Shown here in pieces: positions 42,961 to 52,923 of a DNA stretch of 64,000 nucleotides. The position numbers were made by a program, and so were the translations under genes. The stretch comes from Planctomycetota bacterium. GTDB lineage: Bacteria > Planctomycetota > Planctomycetia > Pirellulales > Lacipirellulaceae. Numbering within the stretch: position 1 is the first letter of the stretch; each line of letters opens with the position of its first letter. The DNA lies in the NCBI GenBank assembly GCA_029259945.1, contig JAJDEF010000022.1:310001-374000 (forward strand), written 5' to 3'. The notes under the pieces were generated by a model. That model was not told the origin of the DNA and did no database searches. It saw only the letters and a list, made by a program, of their open reading frames with translations.

Positions 42961-44503
42961 GATTCTAGCCGACAGTAATCCGATCAACAATCAAACCTCA
43001 AACATTTCACATTCGCAACGTGAACTGATCGCCACCGCTTACGATCCCGGTTTGGTACGTGAGTTAGGCAAACGCCTTGCCCAATCTCTGGCAAGCCATC
43101 TGGCTTCCGTACAGAGCGGTGCAGGACCGGTGCTCAACTGGCAAGATCCGCCCGCCAATGTGCTGGCTGCCCAAAAGCAAATCGCCCAAGGCGATTCTGC
43201 CAGCAATTCGCTTGAAAACGAAAACCTTGCCCAGCGGTTCGATGCACTCATCCAACAAGCCCTTAGCTGCGGACAAAACCTCCACCATCCGCATTACGTT
43301 GGGCATCAGGTTCCCGCCTCTGTCCCGTTGGCGGCACTCTTTGATGCCGCCACCACTCTTACCAACCAAGTGATGGCCATCTACGAAATGGGGCCGTGGG
43401 CAACCGCCGTCGAACGGGCAGTCGTCCAGCGGTTGGGCGAAGCGATCGGTTTCGCTGCCGACGAATTTGGTGGACTTATCACCTCGGGTGGTTCGTTAGC
43501 CAATCTTACCGCCTTACTCACCGCACGAAATGTTGCTCTCGGCGACAGTTGGACGCAAGGTCTCACCGCAAAATCCGCCGCCCCTGTTCTGGTCGCCCAT
43601 GCAGAAGCCCACTACTGCATCACACGCTCAGCGGGCATCTTGGGACTCGGAACCGAGCAAGTGGTACGTGTGCCTATCGATTCCCGTCGTCGGATGGATG
43701 TTGATCAACTCGATAAAACCTTGGCAAACCTTCGCAATCAGAACACACCCATTATCGCCGTCTCTGCCGCCGCCTGTGCAACTCCCGTCGGTGCGTTTGA
43801 CCCGCTGAACGACATTGCCGAAGTCTGTCGGCGTCACGAGGTTTGGCTTCATGTCGATGCAGCCCACGGCGGGGCAGCCTGCCTGAGTACCAAATATCGG
43901 CATCTGGTTGCTGGTCTTGAACTCGCTGACAGCGTCGTTTGCGACGCCCACAAAATGCTGTTCATGCCGGCCCTCTGTGCCTTGGTTTTCTATCGGAATC
44001 GGGAGCATCGATTTGCGACATTTGCCCAGACGGCCCCCTACCTATTCGATCCCTCTGCCCCCGGCATGGCCGAATATGACAACGGCATGGTCAACCTAGA
44101 ATGCACCAAGCGGGCTGCCGCCATGGGTTTGTGGGGCGTCTGGTCTATGTTTGGTCAACGCTTATTTGAGGCAATGGTCGACACCACTTTCGACCTGGGC
44201 CATCGGTTTTACGAAATACTCGAAGAACAGACCGACTTCGAACCTTTCTGCCAACCCGAGTGCAATATCGCCGTCTTCCGTTATCTGCCCAATAAAATCC
44301 GAAATCGCTCGGCGAAAGAAGTCGACAATTTTCAACTAGAACTACGACGAGCCGTTGTTCAGTCTGGTGAATTCTACCTAGTACAAACAACCCTCGACAA
44401 ACGAAGCTATTTACGCACCACCATCATCAATCCGCTAACGACCGAAGACCATCTGAAAAATCTATTGGATACCCTACGCATTCATGGCGAGCGGCTGTTA
44501 TAG
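42920..44503 (+). CDS. PLP-dependent group II decarboxylase-family enzyme
   Basis: 527 residues of the pyridoxal-dependent decarboxylase group (aromatic amino acid, glutamate, aspartate or diaminobutyrate decarboxylases). HPHYVGHQVP, GGLITSGGSLANLTAL, WLHVDAAHGGAACLS and SVVCDAHKMLFMPALCAL, with the Schiff-base Lys in the last, are present. The substrate cannot be fixed; related bacterial enzymes act on aspartate, tyrosine or diaminobutyrate. The first 30 residues are low quality and overlap the preceding gene; the true start is uncertain (ATG 42920 or 42932). It ends tail to tail with the isomerase, overlapping by 6 nt. Confidence 0.85.
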   Translation: MQIAMIFRSSSAVKILADSNPINNQTSNISHSQRELIATAYDPGLVRELGKRLAQSLASHLASVQSGAGPVLNWQDPPANVLAAQKQIAQGDSASNSLENENLAQRFDALIQQALSCGQNLHHPHYVGHQVPASVPLAALFDAATTLTNQVMAIYEMGPWATAVERAVVQRLGEAIGFAADEFGGLITSGGSLANLTALLTARNVALGDSWTQGLTAKSAAPVLVAHAEAHYCITRSAGILGLGTEQVVRVPIDSRRRMDVDQLDKTLANLRNQNTPIIAVSAAACATPVGAFDPLNDIAEVCRRHEVWLHVDAAHGGAACLSTKYRHLVAGLELADSVVCDAHKMLFMPALCALVFYRNREHRFATFAQTAPYLFDPSAPGMAEYDNGMVNLECTKRAAAMGLWGVWSMFGQRLFEAMVDTTFDLGHRFYEILEEQTDFEPFCQPECNIAVFRYLPNKIRNRSAKEVDNFQLELRRAVVQSGEFYLVQTTLDKRSYLRTTIINPLTTEDHLKNLLDTLRIHGERLL

Positions 44504-45280
44504 CGATCGCAGATACTTCACCCCATTTTCGACATCGAACAACGTTTGCTGCGAATGACGACGTTCGATCGTTATCCAATCGCGATACTCAAACTCTTCT
44601 AACATTCCAAGCAACTGCGGAAAATCAACCGAGCCACGCCCTAATTCCACTTCGACTCCTTGGCCACCTGCCAAATCGAAGACGCCATCTACCGCATGAA
44701 CATGGGCCACATACGAACCTACCGTTTCGAGAAAATCGGCGGGTAATTCCCCTTGGGTAATGATTTGGCCCGGATGCAGATCGAGAAACAGTGTTCCTTC
44801 GAGCAATGAATTCATAAAGCTGGCGAGCTCTTCCGCTTTGGTCGAGGCAGTCTGCGCCACAACCCTCACTCCTAGCCGGTTACCATGTGCCGCTAAACTT
44901 GCCAGTGCTTCGAGCAATGTTGATCGGGCTGCCTCATCCTCAGCACCAGGTAGGCTACCAAGATTGACGATCAAAATTCGTGCGTTGAGACGCGAGGCGA
45001 ACTGCATGGCCTCGCGTGTGGCATCCAATCGGCGCTCTAAATCTTGGGGATTGCCATACCCGCGTCGGGTGGGAAAGGCCACCGATCCAACCCGCAAATT
45101 CAGATCATCCAGTATTTTCCGCAGCTGACGCAGTCCAGTTTCCGAAAGCTCCGCCGGATGAAGCTCCTGACGAGCATCGATTTGCACACCTTCGCACCCC
45201 ACTTGGGCTGCTGTGTGCAATGCTTTCTTAATGGGTTGCGAAAAGCACCGAGTCTGCACGGCAATCCTCAAACCTATCAC
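44498..45280 (-). CDS. Sugar phosphate isomerase/epimerase-like TIM-barrel protein
   Basis: 260 residues of the xylose-isomerase-like TIM-barrel family: RIAVQTRCFSQPIKKALHTAA, GCEGVQIDAR, LDLHPGQIITQG and a C-terminal EFEYRDWITIERR. The metal-ligand pattern is partly kept (Glu/Asp/His in the barrel strands). It starts with GTG. Planctomycetes carry many such proteins; substrate unknown. Confidence 0.82.
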   Translation of the reverse strand: MIGLRIAVQTRCFSQPIKKALHTAAQVGCEGVQIDARQELHPAELSETGLRQLRKILDDLNLRVGSVAFPTRRGYGNPQDLERRLDATREAMQFASRLNARILIVNLGSLPGAEDEAARSTLLEALASLAAHGNRLGVRVVAQTASTKAEELASFMNSLLEGTLFLDLHPGQIITQGELPADFLETVGSYVAHVHAVDGVFDLAGGQGVEVELGRGSVDFPQLLGMLEEFEYRDWITIERRHSQQTLFDVENGVKYLRSL

Positions 45281-45339
45281 TACTGGCCCTTTCTAAGCAT
45301 CGCCTGCTTGGCATTCACGAATGTCAATCCGCGTTGCTA

Positions 45340-47985
45340 ATGTTAGTTATGTCCTACCTCTCAAGCATCCTGATTTTAACTGCTCTGACCGCCCCGGCCA
45401 GTGCAGAACGCCATGTCGACGCCGTGGAAATCTTCTCCTGCAACTTTGGCGAGGCGTGGGACGTTAACTACGACCAGTGGCCCGACCAATGGCAACGAAA
45501 ACGTGGCCCCGATTGGCCCCACTACGTAAAAATTCATCTGAAAGACGATCCACAGGCAATTGAGGGGCAATGCCTGGCGATTGACCTCAACGGTGGTGCG
45601 GCTCTGGTATCAAGCCCCGTCGTCACGGTTTCAAATAAGTTCAACTATGTGGCCGAAGCACGCCTGCGTACTTCGCGATTGAAGCATGGTCGTGCTCAAA
45701 TACGTCTTGACTTTTGTGACGAAAACCTGCGGGTACTCGAATCAGTTACCAGTCAATGGTTTCGTGGCGCAAACGATTGGACCAAAATCCATATCGGCCC
45801 CGTAAGCATCGAACACCCCGAGGTGCGACGGGCAAAAATCACCCTCCATCTGGCCCAAGGCGATCACGTCGATATCGGTGGCCAAGTATCGCTAGACGAC
45901 ATCTGGCTTGGCCGACTTCCGCGTATGACGGTACGGACTAATAGCCCATTCAATGTTTACACCAACCCCGGGGATGTTGTCGTCACCTGCGATCTTTCGG
46001 GCATTCTAGAAATGCACCCCGACATTCTTTTTGAACTGAGAGATGCCAGCAATCACCGTCTGGATGGAAAATCAGTACAGCTTGAAGGACGATTGATTAC
46101 AGAACAACTCAGCAAAGCCTCAGATATTATTAAAGACCGGTCAACGAAGAGCTCAGCAACTCGCCCCGATGGCTATGCAGGAACCACGTCGTGGAGCCCT
46201 CCGATCGAAGAATATGGATTTTACCGTGTACGAGTGTTGATGCAGACAACTCATGGCACCCCTCAAGAGCACGTTATTTCCCTAGCGGTTGTTCCACCTA
46301 TCGAAAAACATGGCCGAGGAGAATTTGGCTGGTCTCTGGCTGGGGACGAAATACCACTCTCCTTTCGCCAGCTAGAAGAGTTGCTACCGCGCGTAGGTAT
46401 CAACTGGGTGAAGCTCCCTATCTGGTACGATCAATCGGAATCTGAAAAAGGTGACGAGCTAATCCGATTCACCGACAAACTCTCTGGAAGCAATATCGAG
46501 ATTGTAGGAGTGGTTGACCATGCTCCTATCAGTCTCTTCGAGGATAAGCGTACTGCCGCGGAACTAACCATCGCCGACCTCATGTCTGGCGAGGATCCTT
46601 CGTTATGGCTCCCTTCTCTGGATGCCGTACTCACCCGACTTTCGCTGCGTGTACGCTGGTGGCAACTTGGCACTGACCAAGACACTAGCTACTCCAATTA
46701 TCCCGGTCTCGAAAAAGAGATTGATGAAATTCGGGCCCAGCTTTTCCGTTTTGGGCAGGATGTAAATCTAGGCATTGGATGGCCTTGGCTGAAATCGACG
46801 GAAGTAGGCACCTCGGCCACCTGGAATTTCCAACAATTGTCTGCAACCCCTGCGCTAAGTGGTCGTGAAATCGCTACCTATTTAGATTTACCACGGCGGG
46901 CTGGAGTTGCTCGCTGGGCACCCATCGTGCCTTTGGAGCGGGATATTTACGATCTTGAAACACGTACCCGGGATCTTGTTCAACAGATGCTTGCAGCCAA
47001 AATTCATGGCGCCGACGGCATCTTTCTCGCAAAACCCTTTGACGATCAACGCGGCTTGATGTCAGACACCGGTACTCCAGGCGAGTTGCTGTTGCCCTGG
47101 CGCACTACCGCCACCTTACTAAGCGGAGCCAGGTACCTAGGCAACATTCGATTGCCTGGTGGCAGTGAAAACCGACTCTTTGAAACCAGTCGTGGCGAAG
47201 TCTTGATGGTGGTATGGAATCAATACCCCCGACAAGAGATCATGTACCTTGGCGATCAAGTTCGAGTTATTGACGCCTGGGGACGTGCTAAATTCCCTGA
47301 AAAGCAAGAACATCGTCAAATCATTGAAGTTGCTACGCTGCCAAAATTTGTGGTGGGTCTTAATCCATTTGTCGCGAAATGGCGAATAAGCACTAAATTT
47401 TCGCACACAGACGTCGCGAGTGTATTCGGCTCTTCCCACAATAATTCAATTCAGCTTACCAATTCTTTCGAACAAGGTGTTGGGGGTAGCGTCCGACTGG
47501 TCGGGCCTGAGAATTGGCAAATTCAACCGAATAAGGTCGATTTCAAACTTTCTTCGGACGAGACTTCGAAACGCCCGTTCCAGATTGCCCTGCCCTTTGA
47601 TGCAAATAGTGGTACCGCTACCATTCGGGCCGATTTCGAGCTAGCCGCCGACAAAAAATATCAATTCAGTCTCTTTCGAGATATTCGCGTTGGAGACGAT
47701 GAAATCGAGTTACAGCTCCACACACGCATGGAAAACGATGGCAGTCTAATCGTCGAGCAACGCATGATTAACCATAGTGATATACCGGTCGACTTTAAAT
47801 GTCTTCTCTACACACCGGGTCGACGTCGGCAGCGAATGCAGGTATTTCGTCTTGTTAATAAGTACGACGTAAAGACCTACGTCTATCAAAATGGTAATGA
47901 ACTAATGGGACAAGAGCTTTGGCTCCGTGCCGAGGAGCTTGGCGGCACTCGTGTACTTAATCACCGTATTAAGATCGAGCAATAA
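45340..47985 (+). CDS. Large secreted protein, possibly glycoside-hydrolase-like
   Basis: 881 residues with a signal peptide (ending PASA). An N-terminal beta-sandwich (about 30-195, DFCDENLRVLESVTSQWF, SLDDIWLG) resembles a carbohydrate-binding module. A second beta domain comes next, then a TIM-barrel-like middle (about 325-590: GWSLAGDEIPLSFRQLEELL, GINWVKLPIWYD, RWWQLGTDQDTSY) like clan GH-A hydrolases; acid/base glutamates are not clear. Beta domains fill the C-terminus. ATG 45340 or 45349 could start it. I recognise no named family. The gene stands alone. Confidence 0.72.
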   Translation: MLVMSYLSSILILTALTAPASAERHVDAVEIFSCNFGEAWDVNYDQWPDQWQRKRGPDWPHYVKIHLKDDPQAIEGQCLAIDLNGGAALVSSPVVTVSNKFNYVAEARLRTSRLKHGRAQIRLDFCDENLRVLESVTSQWFRGANDWTKIHIGPVSIEHPEVRRAKITLHLAQGDHVDIGGQVSLDDIWLGRLPRMTVRTNSPFNVYTNPGDVVVTCDLSGILEMHPDILFELRDASNHRLDGKSVQLEGRLITEQLSKASDIIKDRSTKSSATRPDGYAGTTSWSPPIEEYGFYRVRVLMQTTHGTPQEHVISLAVVPPIEKHGRGEFGWSLAGDEIPLSFRQLEELLPRVGINWVKLPIWYDQSESEKGDELIRFTDKLSGSNIEIVGVVDHAPISLFEDKRTAAELTIADLMSGEDPSLWLPSLDAVLTRLSLRVRWWQLGTDQDTSYSNYPGLEKEIDEIRAQLFRFGQDVNLGIGWPWLKSTEVGTSATWNFQQLSATPALSGREIATYLDLPRRAGVARWAPIVPLERDIYDLETRTRDLVQQMLAAKIHGADGIFLAKPFDDQRGLMSDTGTPGELLLPWRTTATLLSGARYLGNIRLPGGSENRLFETSRGEVLMVVWNQYPRQEIMYLGDQVRVIDAWGRAKFPEKQEHRQIIEVATLPKFVVGLNPFVAKWRISTKFSHTDVASVFGSSHNNSIQLTNSFEQGVGGSVRLVGPENWQIQPNKVDFKLSSDETSKRPFQIALPFDANSGTATIRADFELAADKKYQFSLFRDIRVGDDEIELQLHTRMENDGSLIVEQRMINHSDIPVDFKCLLYTPGRRRQRMQVFRLVNKYDVKTYVYQNGNELMGQELWLRAEELGGTRVLNHRIKIEQ

Positions 47986-48089
47986 ACGCCAAATAGCCTA
48001 TCTTGTCGTCGTGAATTGTAAGGGCTAGGATGGGATTTTGCCCTCTTGTAGGCTTACCCTCACGTTCACTCTTCACTCCCTTGCTTACT

Positions 48090-48890
48090 ATGCCCACGAT
48101 TGGTGATGTCGCTGATACGCTCGAACTATTTGCCCCCGCATCTCTTGCCGAAGAGTGGGATAACGTAGGGCTATTGGTTGGGGACGCCAGTTGGCCTGCC
48201 GACCGCGTGATGACCTGCCTCACGGTCACACCTTGCACCGTGCAGGAAGCGATCAAAGAACGCGCGAATTTGATCGTCTCACACCACCCGCTGCCATTTC
48301 ATCCGATGAAGTCAATTACGGCAGAAACAACAGCCGGGCAGCTCCTATTAAAATTGATTGCCGCTGGGATTGGCGTCTACAGCCCTCACACTGCTTTCGA
48401 CTCTGCTCAGGCGGGTATTAATCAACACCTGGCCATCGGCTTGGGCCTACAACAAATTCGACCCCTCATCCCCGCCCAAGATGACTTTGAATCCGGAGCA
48501 GGCCGCCTTGGACTTCTCGGAGAGGAACTTACCTTAGGCGAGTTAGCCGCTCGATTGAAAACTTTTTTGGACATCGACGAAGGTCGCGGAAATACTCGAC
48601 TCGTTGGAAATGATGACCAAACGGTTTCTCGGGTTGCCATTGCCTGTGGCAGTGGAGGTTCCTTTCTTGCACAAGCGATAGCCCAAGATTGCGATTGCCT
48701 TGTCACGGGAGAGTCCAGCTTTCACGACTGTTTAGAAGCCGAAGCACGTAGCGTTGGACTGATACTACCGGGGCACTTTGCTAGCGAGCGCTTCGCGCTT
48801 TCCTCGCTTGCTGAATATGTAAGCGATCAGATATCTGGTGTTGAAGTTTGGGCAAGCCGTACGGAACGCGACCCACTACGCAATATCTAG
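48090..48890 (+). CDS. Nif3-like dinuclear metal center protein
   Basis: 266 residues of the Nif3/YbgI family: LAEEWDNVGLLVG, VSHHPLPFHPMKSI with the HH metal ligands, YSPHTAFDSAQAGIN with a further His, and GHFASERFAL near the C-terminus. These toroidal proteins bind two metals; they are often mis-named GTP cyclohydrolase and their reaction is not settled. ATG 48090 is chosen over a longer start at 48030. Confidence 0.9.
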   Translation: MPTIGDVADTLELFAPASLAEEWDNVGLLVGDASWPADRVMTCLTVTPCTVQEAIKERANLIVSHHPLPFHPMKSITAETTAGQLLLKLIAAGIGVYSPHTAFDSAQAGINQHLAIGLGLQQIRPLIPAQDDFESGAGRLGLLGEELTLGELAARLKTFLDIDEGRGNTRLVGNDDQTVSRVAIACGSGGSFLAQAIAQDCDCLVTGESSFHDCLEAEARSVGLILPGHFASERFALSSLAEYVSDQISGVEVWASRTERDPLRNI

Positions 48891-48941
48891 CGTATTCCAG
48901 GTGTCTGGCACCGAGTTGACGTTGGCCCAGAGCAATCTAAA

Positions 48942-49781
48942 ATGAAAGGGCTTGGTCGCGCTGACCCCATCTTGGAACACTTGCCGATGCCCTCCGACTC
49001 CAATAAACCGACTTGTACGCTAGACTTGCCCCGATTTCTTACGGTGTTGCCTGTTTATAACGAAGCGCAGCATATCACCTCAGTACTCGAGCAAGTGGCC
49101 AATTATGCCACCGATATCGTGGTAGTAGACGATGGCTCGGATGACGGATCAACCGAAATCTTAACTCAGCGCGACGACATCGCCTTACTACTCCACTCGT
49201 CCAACCGAGGGTATGGGGCCGCGTTGCAGACTGCTTTCGACTATGCCATTGTTCAGCGTTATGATGTGGTAGTCACGATTGATTGCGATGGTCAGCATGA
49301 ACCACAGCGGATTGTGAAACTGGCAGCCGGTTGCCGACATGCCGATATTGTTTCTGGCAGCCGTTACCTCCAACAGGAACAGTCCACCGAAAATGTTCCT
49401 GTCGAGCGACAACAAATTAATCAACAAATCACCGCCGAAATAAATAGTCTGCTGGGTCTCCAGTTAACCGACGCATTTTGTGGCTTCAAAGCTTATCGCA
49501 CTCAGGCTTTGGCACAATTAAATTTGACAGAAACCGGCTATGCAATGCCTCTAGAACTCTGGGTGCAAGCCGCTTGGCATAAGCTACAAGTGACCGAAAT
49601 CTCGGTGCCGCTGATCTACCTAGACGAAGAGCGAAGTTTTGGTGGAGCGCTGGACGCGGGGGAAATACGCTTGAAATACTACCGCGAAGTCATCAATCGC
49701 GCGATCCAAACCTGCAAAAAACAAGCACTCGTTGATACCTCCAATCAACGGTGCGACAGCCAGTTATGTCCATGTCGATAG
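48942..49781 (+). CDS. Glycosyltransferase family 2 (DPM1-like)
   Basis: 279 residues with a GT-A fold: TVLPVYNEAQHITSVLEQV, IVVVDDGSDDGSTEIL, NRGYGAALQTAF and VVTIDCDGQHEPQRI (metal-binding DxD-like). The pattern is that of polyprenol-phosphate mannosyl- or glucosyltransferases, but no C-terminal membrane helices are present. ATG 48942 is taken; ATG 48987 is equally possible. It overlaps the following gene by 16 nt. Confidence 0.87.
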   Translation: MKGLGRADPILEHLPMPSDSNKPTCTLDLPRFLTVLPVYNEAQHITSVLEQVANYATDIVVVDDGSDDGSTEILTQRDDIALLLHSSNRGYGAALQTAFDYAIVQRYDVVVTIDCDGQHEPQRIVKLAAGCRHADIVSGSRYLQQEQSTENVPVERQQINQQITAEINSLLGLQLTDAFCGFKAYRTQALAQLNLTETGYAMPLELWVQAAWHKLQVTEISVPLIYLDEERSFGGALDAGEIRLKYYREVINRAIQTCKKQALVDTSNQRCDSQLCPCR

Positions 49782-51394
49782 CGTCCACTAAGAGATACAA
49801 GCGTTATCGTGCTCCCGCTGAAAATGGGCAGATTCTCTGCGTACCTCCTTCGCACGCTCTCCGTGACTTGCTAATTGCGAATCGTGCGGTTCATTCAAAT
49901 ACTTCGCCTAAGATTTTCGGCCGTTCGCTCATCGACTTGGCCGAGGAGGCAAGAGAATCTGTTCTTCAAGCGGCGTTAGCATATACACGCTCGTATACAG
50001 ACGTAGAAAGTCCGCCCACCACGACTGGTCCGATCGTTTTAACTGGCCATCAACCCGAATTGATCCATGCAGGCGTATGGCTAAAAAATTTCGCGGCATC
50101 TCACCTAGCAAGCCATGCGGGTGGCACAGCCATCAATCTAATTATCAATAACGACCTTTGCCGTTCGCCTTCGATTCGCGTTCCGACCGGCACCATTGAA
50201 CAACCGCGAATCGAAAGCGTTGCTTATGACCAGACTATAGACGAGCTACCCTACGAAGAGCGTTTAATCGAAGACCCTTCGACATGGAAATCGTTTGGTA
50301 AGCGAGCGTCCAACACGATTAGGCCGCTCCTTAATAACCCTTGGATCGAAGAATGGTGGCAAAAAACGGTACTTGCCCACCAATCCTCACACCTAGGAGT
50401 TGCTCTCGCGCAGGCTCGCCATCGCACCGAACTTGATTGGGGTAACCAGAGTCTCGAGCTCCCGCAAAGTCGTGTGTGCCAAACCACTCCGTTTCGTTGG
50501 TTTGCTGTCTGCCTACTAGCCCATGCCGCTAAGGTTCGCAACGCTTATAACGATGCTCTTGCAGAGTATCGCCAAGTTCACCGCTTGCGAAACCATGCCC
50601 AGCCTCTTCCAGATCTTCTGGAAATCGAGGGCTGGATTGAAACACCATTCTGGCTCTGGACCGCAAACGATCCACGCCGGCGGGCTTTGTTTACCCAACT
50701 TCGAAAGAAGGAACTATTACTTTCAGACCGCTCTGGCTTTGAAGCGATTTTACCGGTGCATTCTGATAGTGATTCCATGCTAGCCATCGAACAGTTGGCA
50801 ACCTGGGAAAAGCAAGGCACCAAAATACGCACTCGAGCCTTGATCACTACGATGTTTGCACGCCTTCTACTTGCCGATCTTTTTATCCACGGCATTGGTG
50901 GCGCAAAATACGACCAAGTCACCAATGCTATCTGCGAACGTCTCTTTGGCTTCGCCCCACCTCCGTATGTCACGCTTTCCGGCACACTTCGCTTGCCTAT
51001 CGACCACCAGCCATTCTCAATTCAATCTCAACTTGAAATACGCAACGAACTACGTGAAATCACTTATCACCCAGAAGTAGAAATTGCCAAACTCTCGCTA
51101 GATAGCGGCAATCAATCGAAAGTGGATGCTCTGAAGAAGAAAAAGTTTGAGGGGGTGCATACTACCCAAACACCGGAAAACGCTTCGGAGCGACATCAGA
51201 GCATTCTTGCGGCAAATCTCGCCTTGCAACATTGGTTATCGCCTCGTCTGGCTAAGTTAGAGAGCGAACTGGCTAAATCTGAAAATAGGATTCGAGCCAA
51301 TCAGTTGCTAGAGTCGCGAGAATATCCCTTTTGCCTATTCCCCCCCGAAGCTCTTCGCAACTTTTTACTGGATTTCTCCACAAAAATGCCTTAG
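49766..51394 (+). CDS. Unknown conserved protein, faintly BshC-like
   Basis: 542 residues of no family I can name with confidence. Short segments, PIVLTGHQPELIHAGVWLKNF near the N-terminus and ADLFIHGIGGAKYDQVTNAI in the last third, recall the bacillithiol-synthesis enzyme BshC (GQQ.GL..GP.YT and a late Gly-rich motif). The overall pattern is otherwise different. A cysteine-adding or nucleotide-binding role is only a guess. ATG 49766 (or 49772) overlaps the glycosyltransferase stop, indicating coupling. Confidence 0.65.
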   Translation: MSMSIASTKRYKRYRAPAENGQILCVPPSHALRDLLIANRAVHSNTSPKIFGRSLIDLAEEARESVLQAALAYTRSYTDVESPPTTTGPIVLTGHQPELIHAGVWLKNFAASHLASHAGGTAINLIINNDLCRSPSIRVPTGTIEQPRIESVAYDQTIDELPYEERLIEDPSTWKSFGKRASNTIRPLLNNPWIEEWWQKTVLAHQSSHLGVALAQARHRTELDWGNQSLELPQSRVCQTTPFRWFAVCLLAHAAKVRNAYNDALAEYRQVHRLRNHAQPLPDLLEIEGWIETPFWLWTANDPRRRALFTQLRKKELLLSDRSGFEAILPVHSDSDSMLAIEQLATWEKQGTKIRTRALITTMFARLLLADLFIHGIGGAKYDQVTNAICERLFGFAPPPYVTLSGTLRLPIDHQPFSIQSQLEIRNELREITYHPEVEIAKLSLDSGNQSKVDALKKKKFEGVHTTQTPENASERHQSILAANLALQHWLSPRLAKLESELAKSENRIRANQLLESREYPFCLFPPEALRNFLLDFSTKMP

Positions 51395-51483
51395 TCTCAT
51401 GGCCTAGGGATGGACTAATCGCTCGTCACCTAAAGTTGTGCTAGGTTCGAACCGGTAGAATTTGCTCCCGAAGGTGGGAACGG

Positions 51484-52896
51484 ATGGCCGCCATGCAACA
51501 CTCATCAAAAGTGGTTTCTCAGCCACCCAAGTCGCCGGACGATCTCGGCAAGACTAGGTCTATTGCTTCTCGGGTACTTCGCCACAGCGCACGAACCCTA
51601 CACGACCAAAGCTGCTTGCAAGCACTAGACCCCGGCACCCGAATCGTAGCCGCTAACGCTGGCGACCATCCATTGATTTTACAGCTGCTGGTGCAGGCGC
51701 ACCAATGCCCGCTATCAGAAGACTTTCAAAGTCGCCTCGACCTGCCGGGCTATAACCCAAGTGATCGGCTACTGCTCCAACGCAATCGACAACTGATCGG
51801 ACATGCACATCTATTTCGACAGATTGGATGGTTCCAGGGACAGCGTTATTCACTCGCCAAACTCCAAGATTTTTTTGTCCTGCCTGAATACCGTGTTACG
51901 GGATACGACGAAGTGCTGCTCAATGATTCGGAATCGGTCGCCACCGACGAAGGATTGGCGATCGCCTTCATGCGTACCGACCAACCAGAATGGTTCGAGC
52001 AGCGAGGCTGGAGCTGCTGTCATGGACAAGGATTTTCACGAGCGAATACCCGGGCGATTCTCGCCCACCTAGATATCAATTTCACTAAACCTCGGCGTCG
52101 GCATTCGATCGAAGTTCGTAGTTGGCGACATTTCGAAATCGACAGCCTGAGACACGTTTACAGCCAGCTCTCGACCAACAAGTGGGGCATGCTTCACCGT
52201 TCAGAAGAAATGTGGCAATGGCTGGTAGGCCGTAAAGCACACGATCAGATTCTTATCGCAGTCAAAAAAGACAAACGAAAAACGGGCGAATGCGAGACCG
52301 AACCAAACCTAGTCGGATACGCAATCATCCGCGACTCTTGTATCGTCGAGATGCTTACGCTCCCAGGCCATTCGTCGGCTCGCGGCATGTTGGTAGCCAG
52401 AGCATGTCGAGACGCGATCGATCGCGACCATCACTTTGTCTCGCTCTACACGCCAGCAGCCGATCCGATGCATGAGTTACTCATCACCGCAGGAGGGAGC
52501 TGGGTCAGCGATGGTGCAGCCGCGGGTGGCAAATCGATGCTCAAATTATTATCACCCCATCGCTGGGTCGAGCGGCTCTATCCGATCTTACACGAACGGG
52601 CAAGAGAGGCTGACATCAGTCTCCCCGTGCAGATCGATTTTCTGGTCGATGGCGCCCGTCTGCGCCTGACCGTAACACGTCGTAGCGCTCGGTTAGAAAG
52701 TTCAACAGCCCCATTGCCCCAAGTAGAATGTGACTGGCATACGTTCCAAAATTTACTAACTAGCAACCTAACCTATCGAGACGTGCATAAAGCTTCTCAG
52801 CTACATGTTCTGCAAGACGACCTCAAACCACGACTCGCTGCGCTATTCCCAGCGAAACTCTTCTGGCAATCGCCATTCTCAATTTTACGGCTTTAG
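51484..52896 (+). CDS. GNAT acetyltransferase of the Eis type with SCP2-like C-terminus
   Basis: 470 residues. Two GNAT-like halves are visible (about 50-205 and 210-345): AKLQDFFVLPEYRVTGYDEVLL gives the first acceptor/CoA strand and IVEMLTLPGHSSARGMLVAR the second. Residues about 370-465 (SLPVQIDFLVDGARLRLTV...) resemble the sterol-carrier-like domain closing Eis proteins. Eis acetylates amino groups of aminoglycosides or peptides; the substrate here is open. ATG 51484 follows a GGTGGGA stretch. Confidence 0.78.
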   Translation: MAAMQHSSKVVSQPPKSPDDLGKTRSIASRVLRHSARTLHDQSCLQALDPGTRIVAANAGDHPLILQLLVQAHQCPLSEDFQSRLDLPGYNPSDRLLLQRNRQLIGHAHLFRQIGWFQGQRYSLAKLQDFFVLPEYRVTGYDEVLLNDSESVATDEGLAIAFMRTDQPEWFEQRGWSCCHGQGFSRANTRAILAHLDINFTKPRRRHSIEVRSWRHFEIDSLRHVYSQLSTNKWGMLHRSEEMWQWLVGRKAHDQILIAVKKDKRKTGECETEPNLVGYAIIRDSCIVEMLTLPGHSSARGMLVARACRDAIDRDHHFVSLYTPAADPMHELLITAGGSWVSDGAAAGGKSMLKLLSPHRWVERLYPILHERAREADISLPVQIDFLVDGARLRLTVTRRSARLESSTAPLPQVECDWHTFQNLLTSNLTYRDVHKASQLHVLQDDLKPRLAALFPAKLFWQSPFSILRL

Positions 52897-52923
52897 GTAT
52901 CCCTGTCGTCTGCGACAAGAAAG

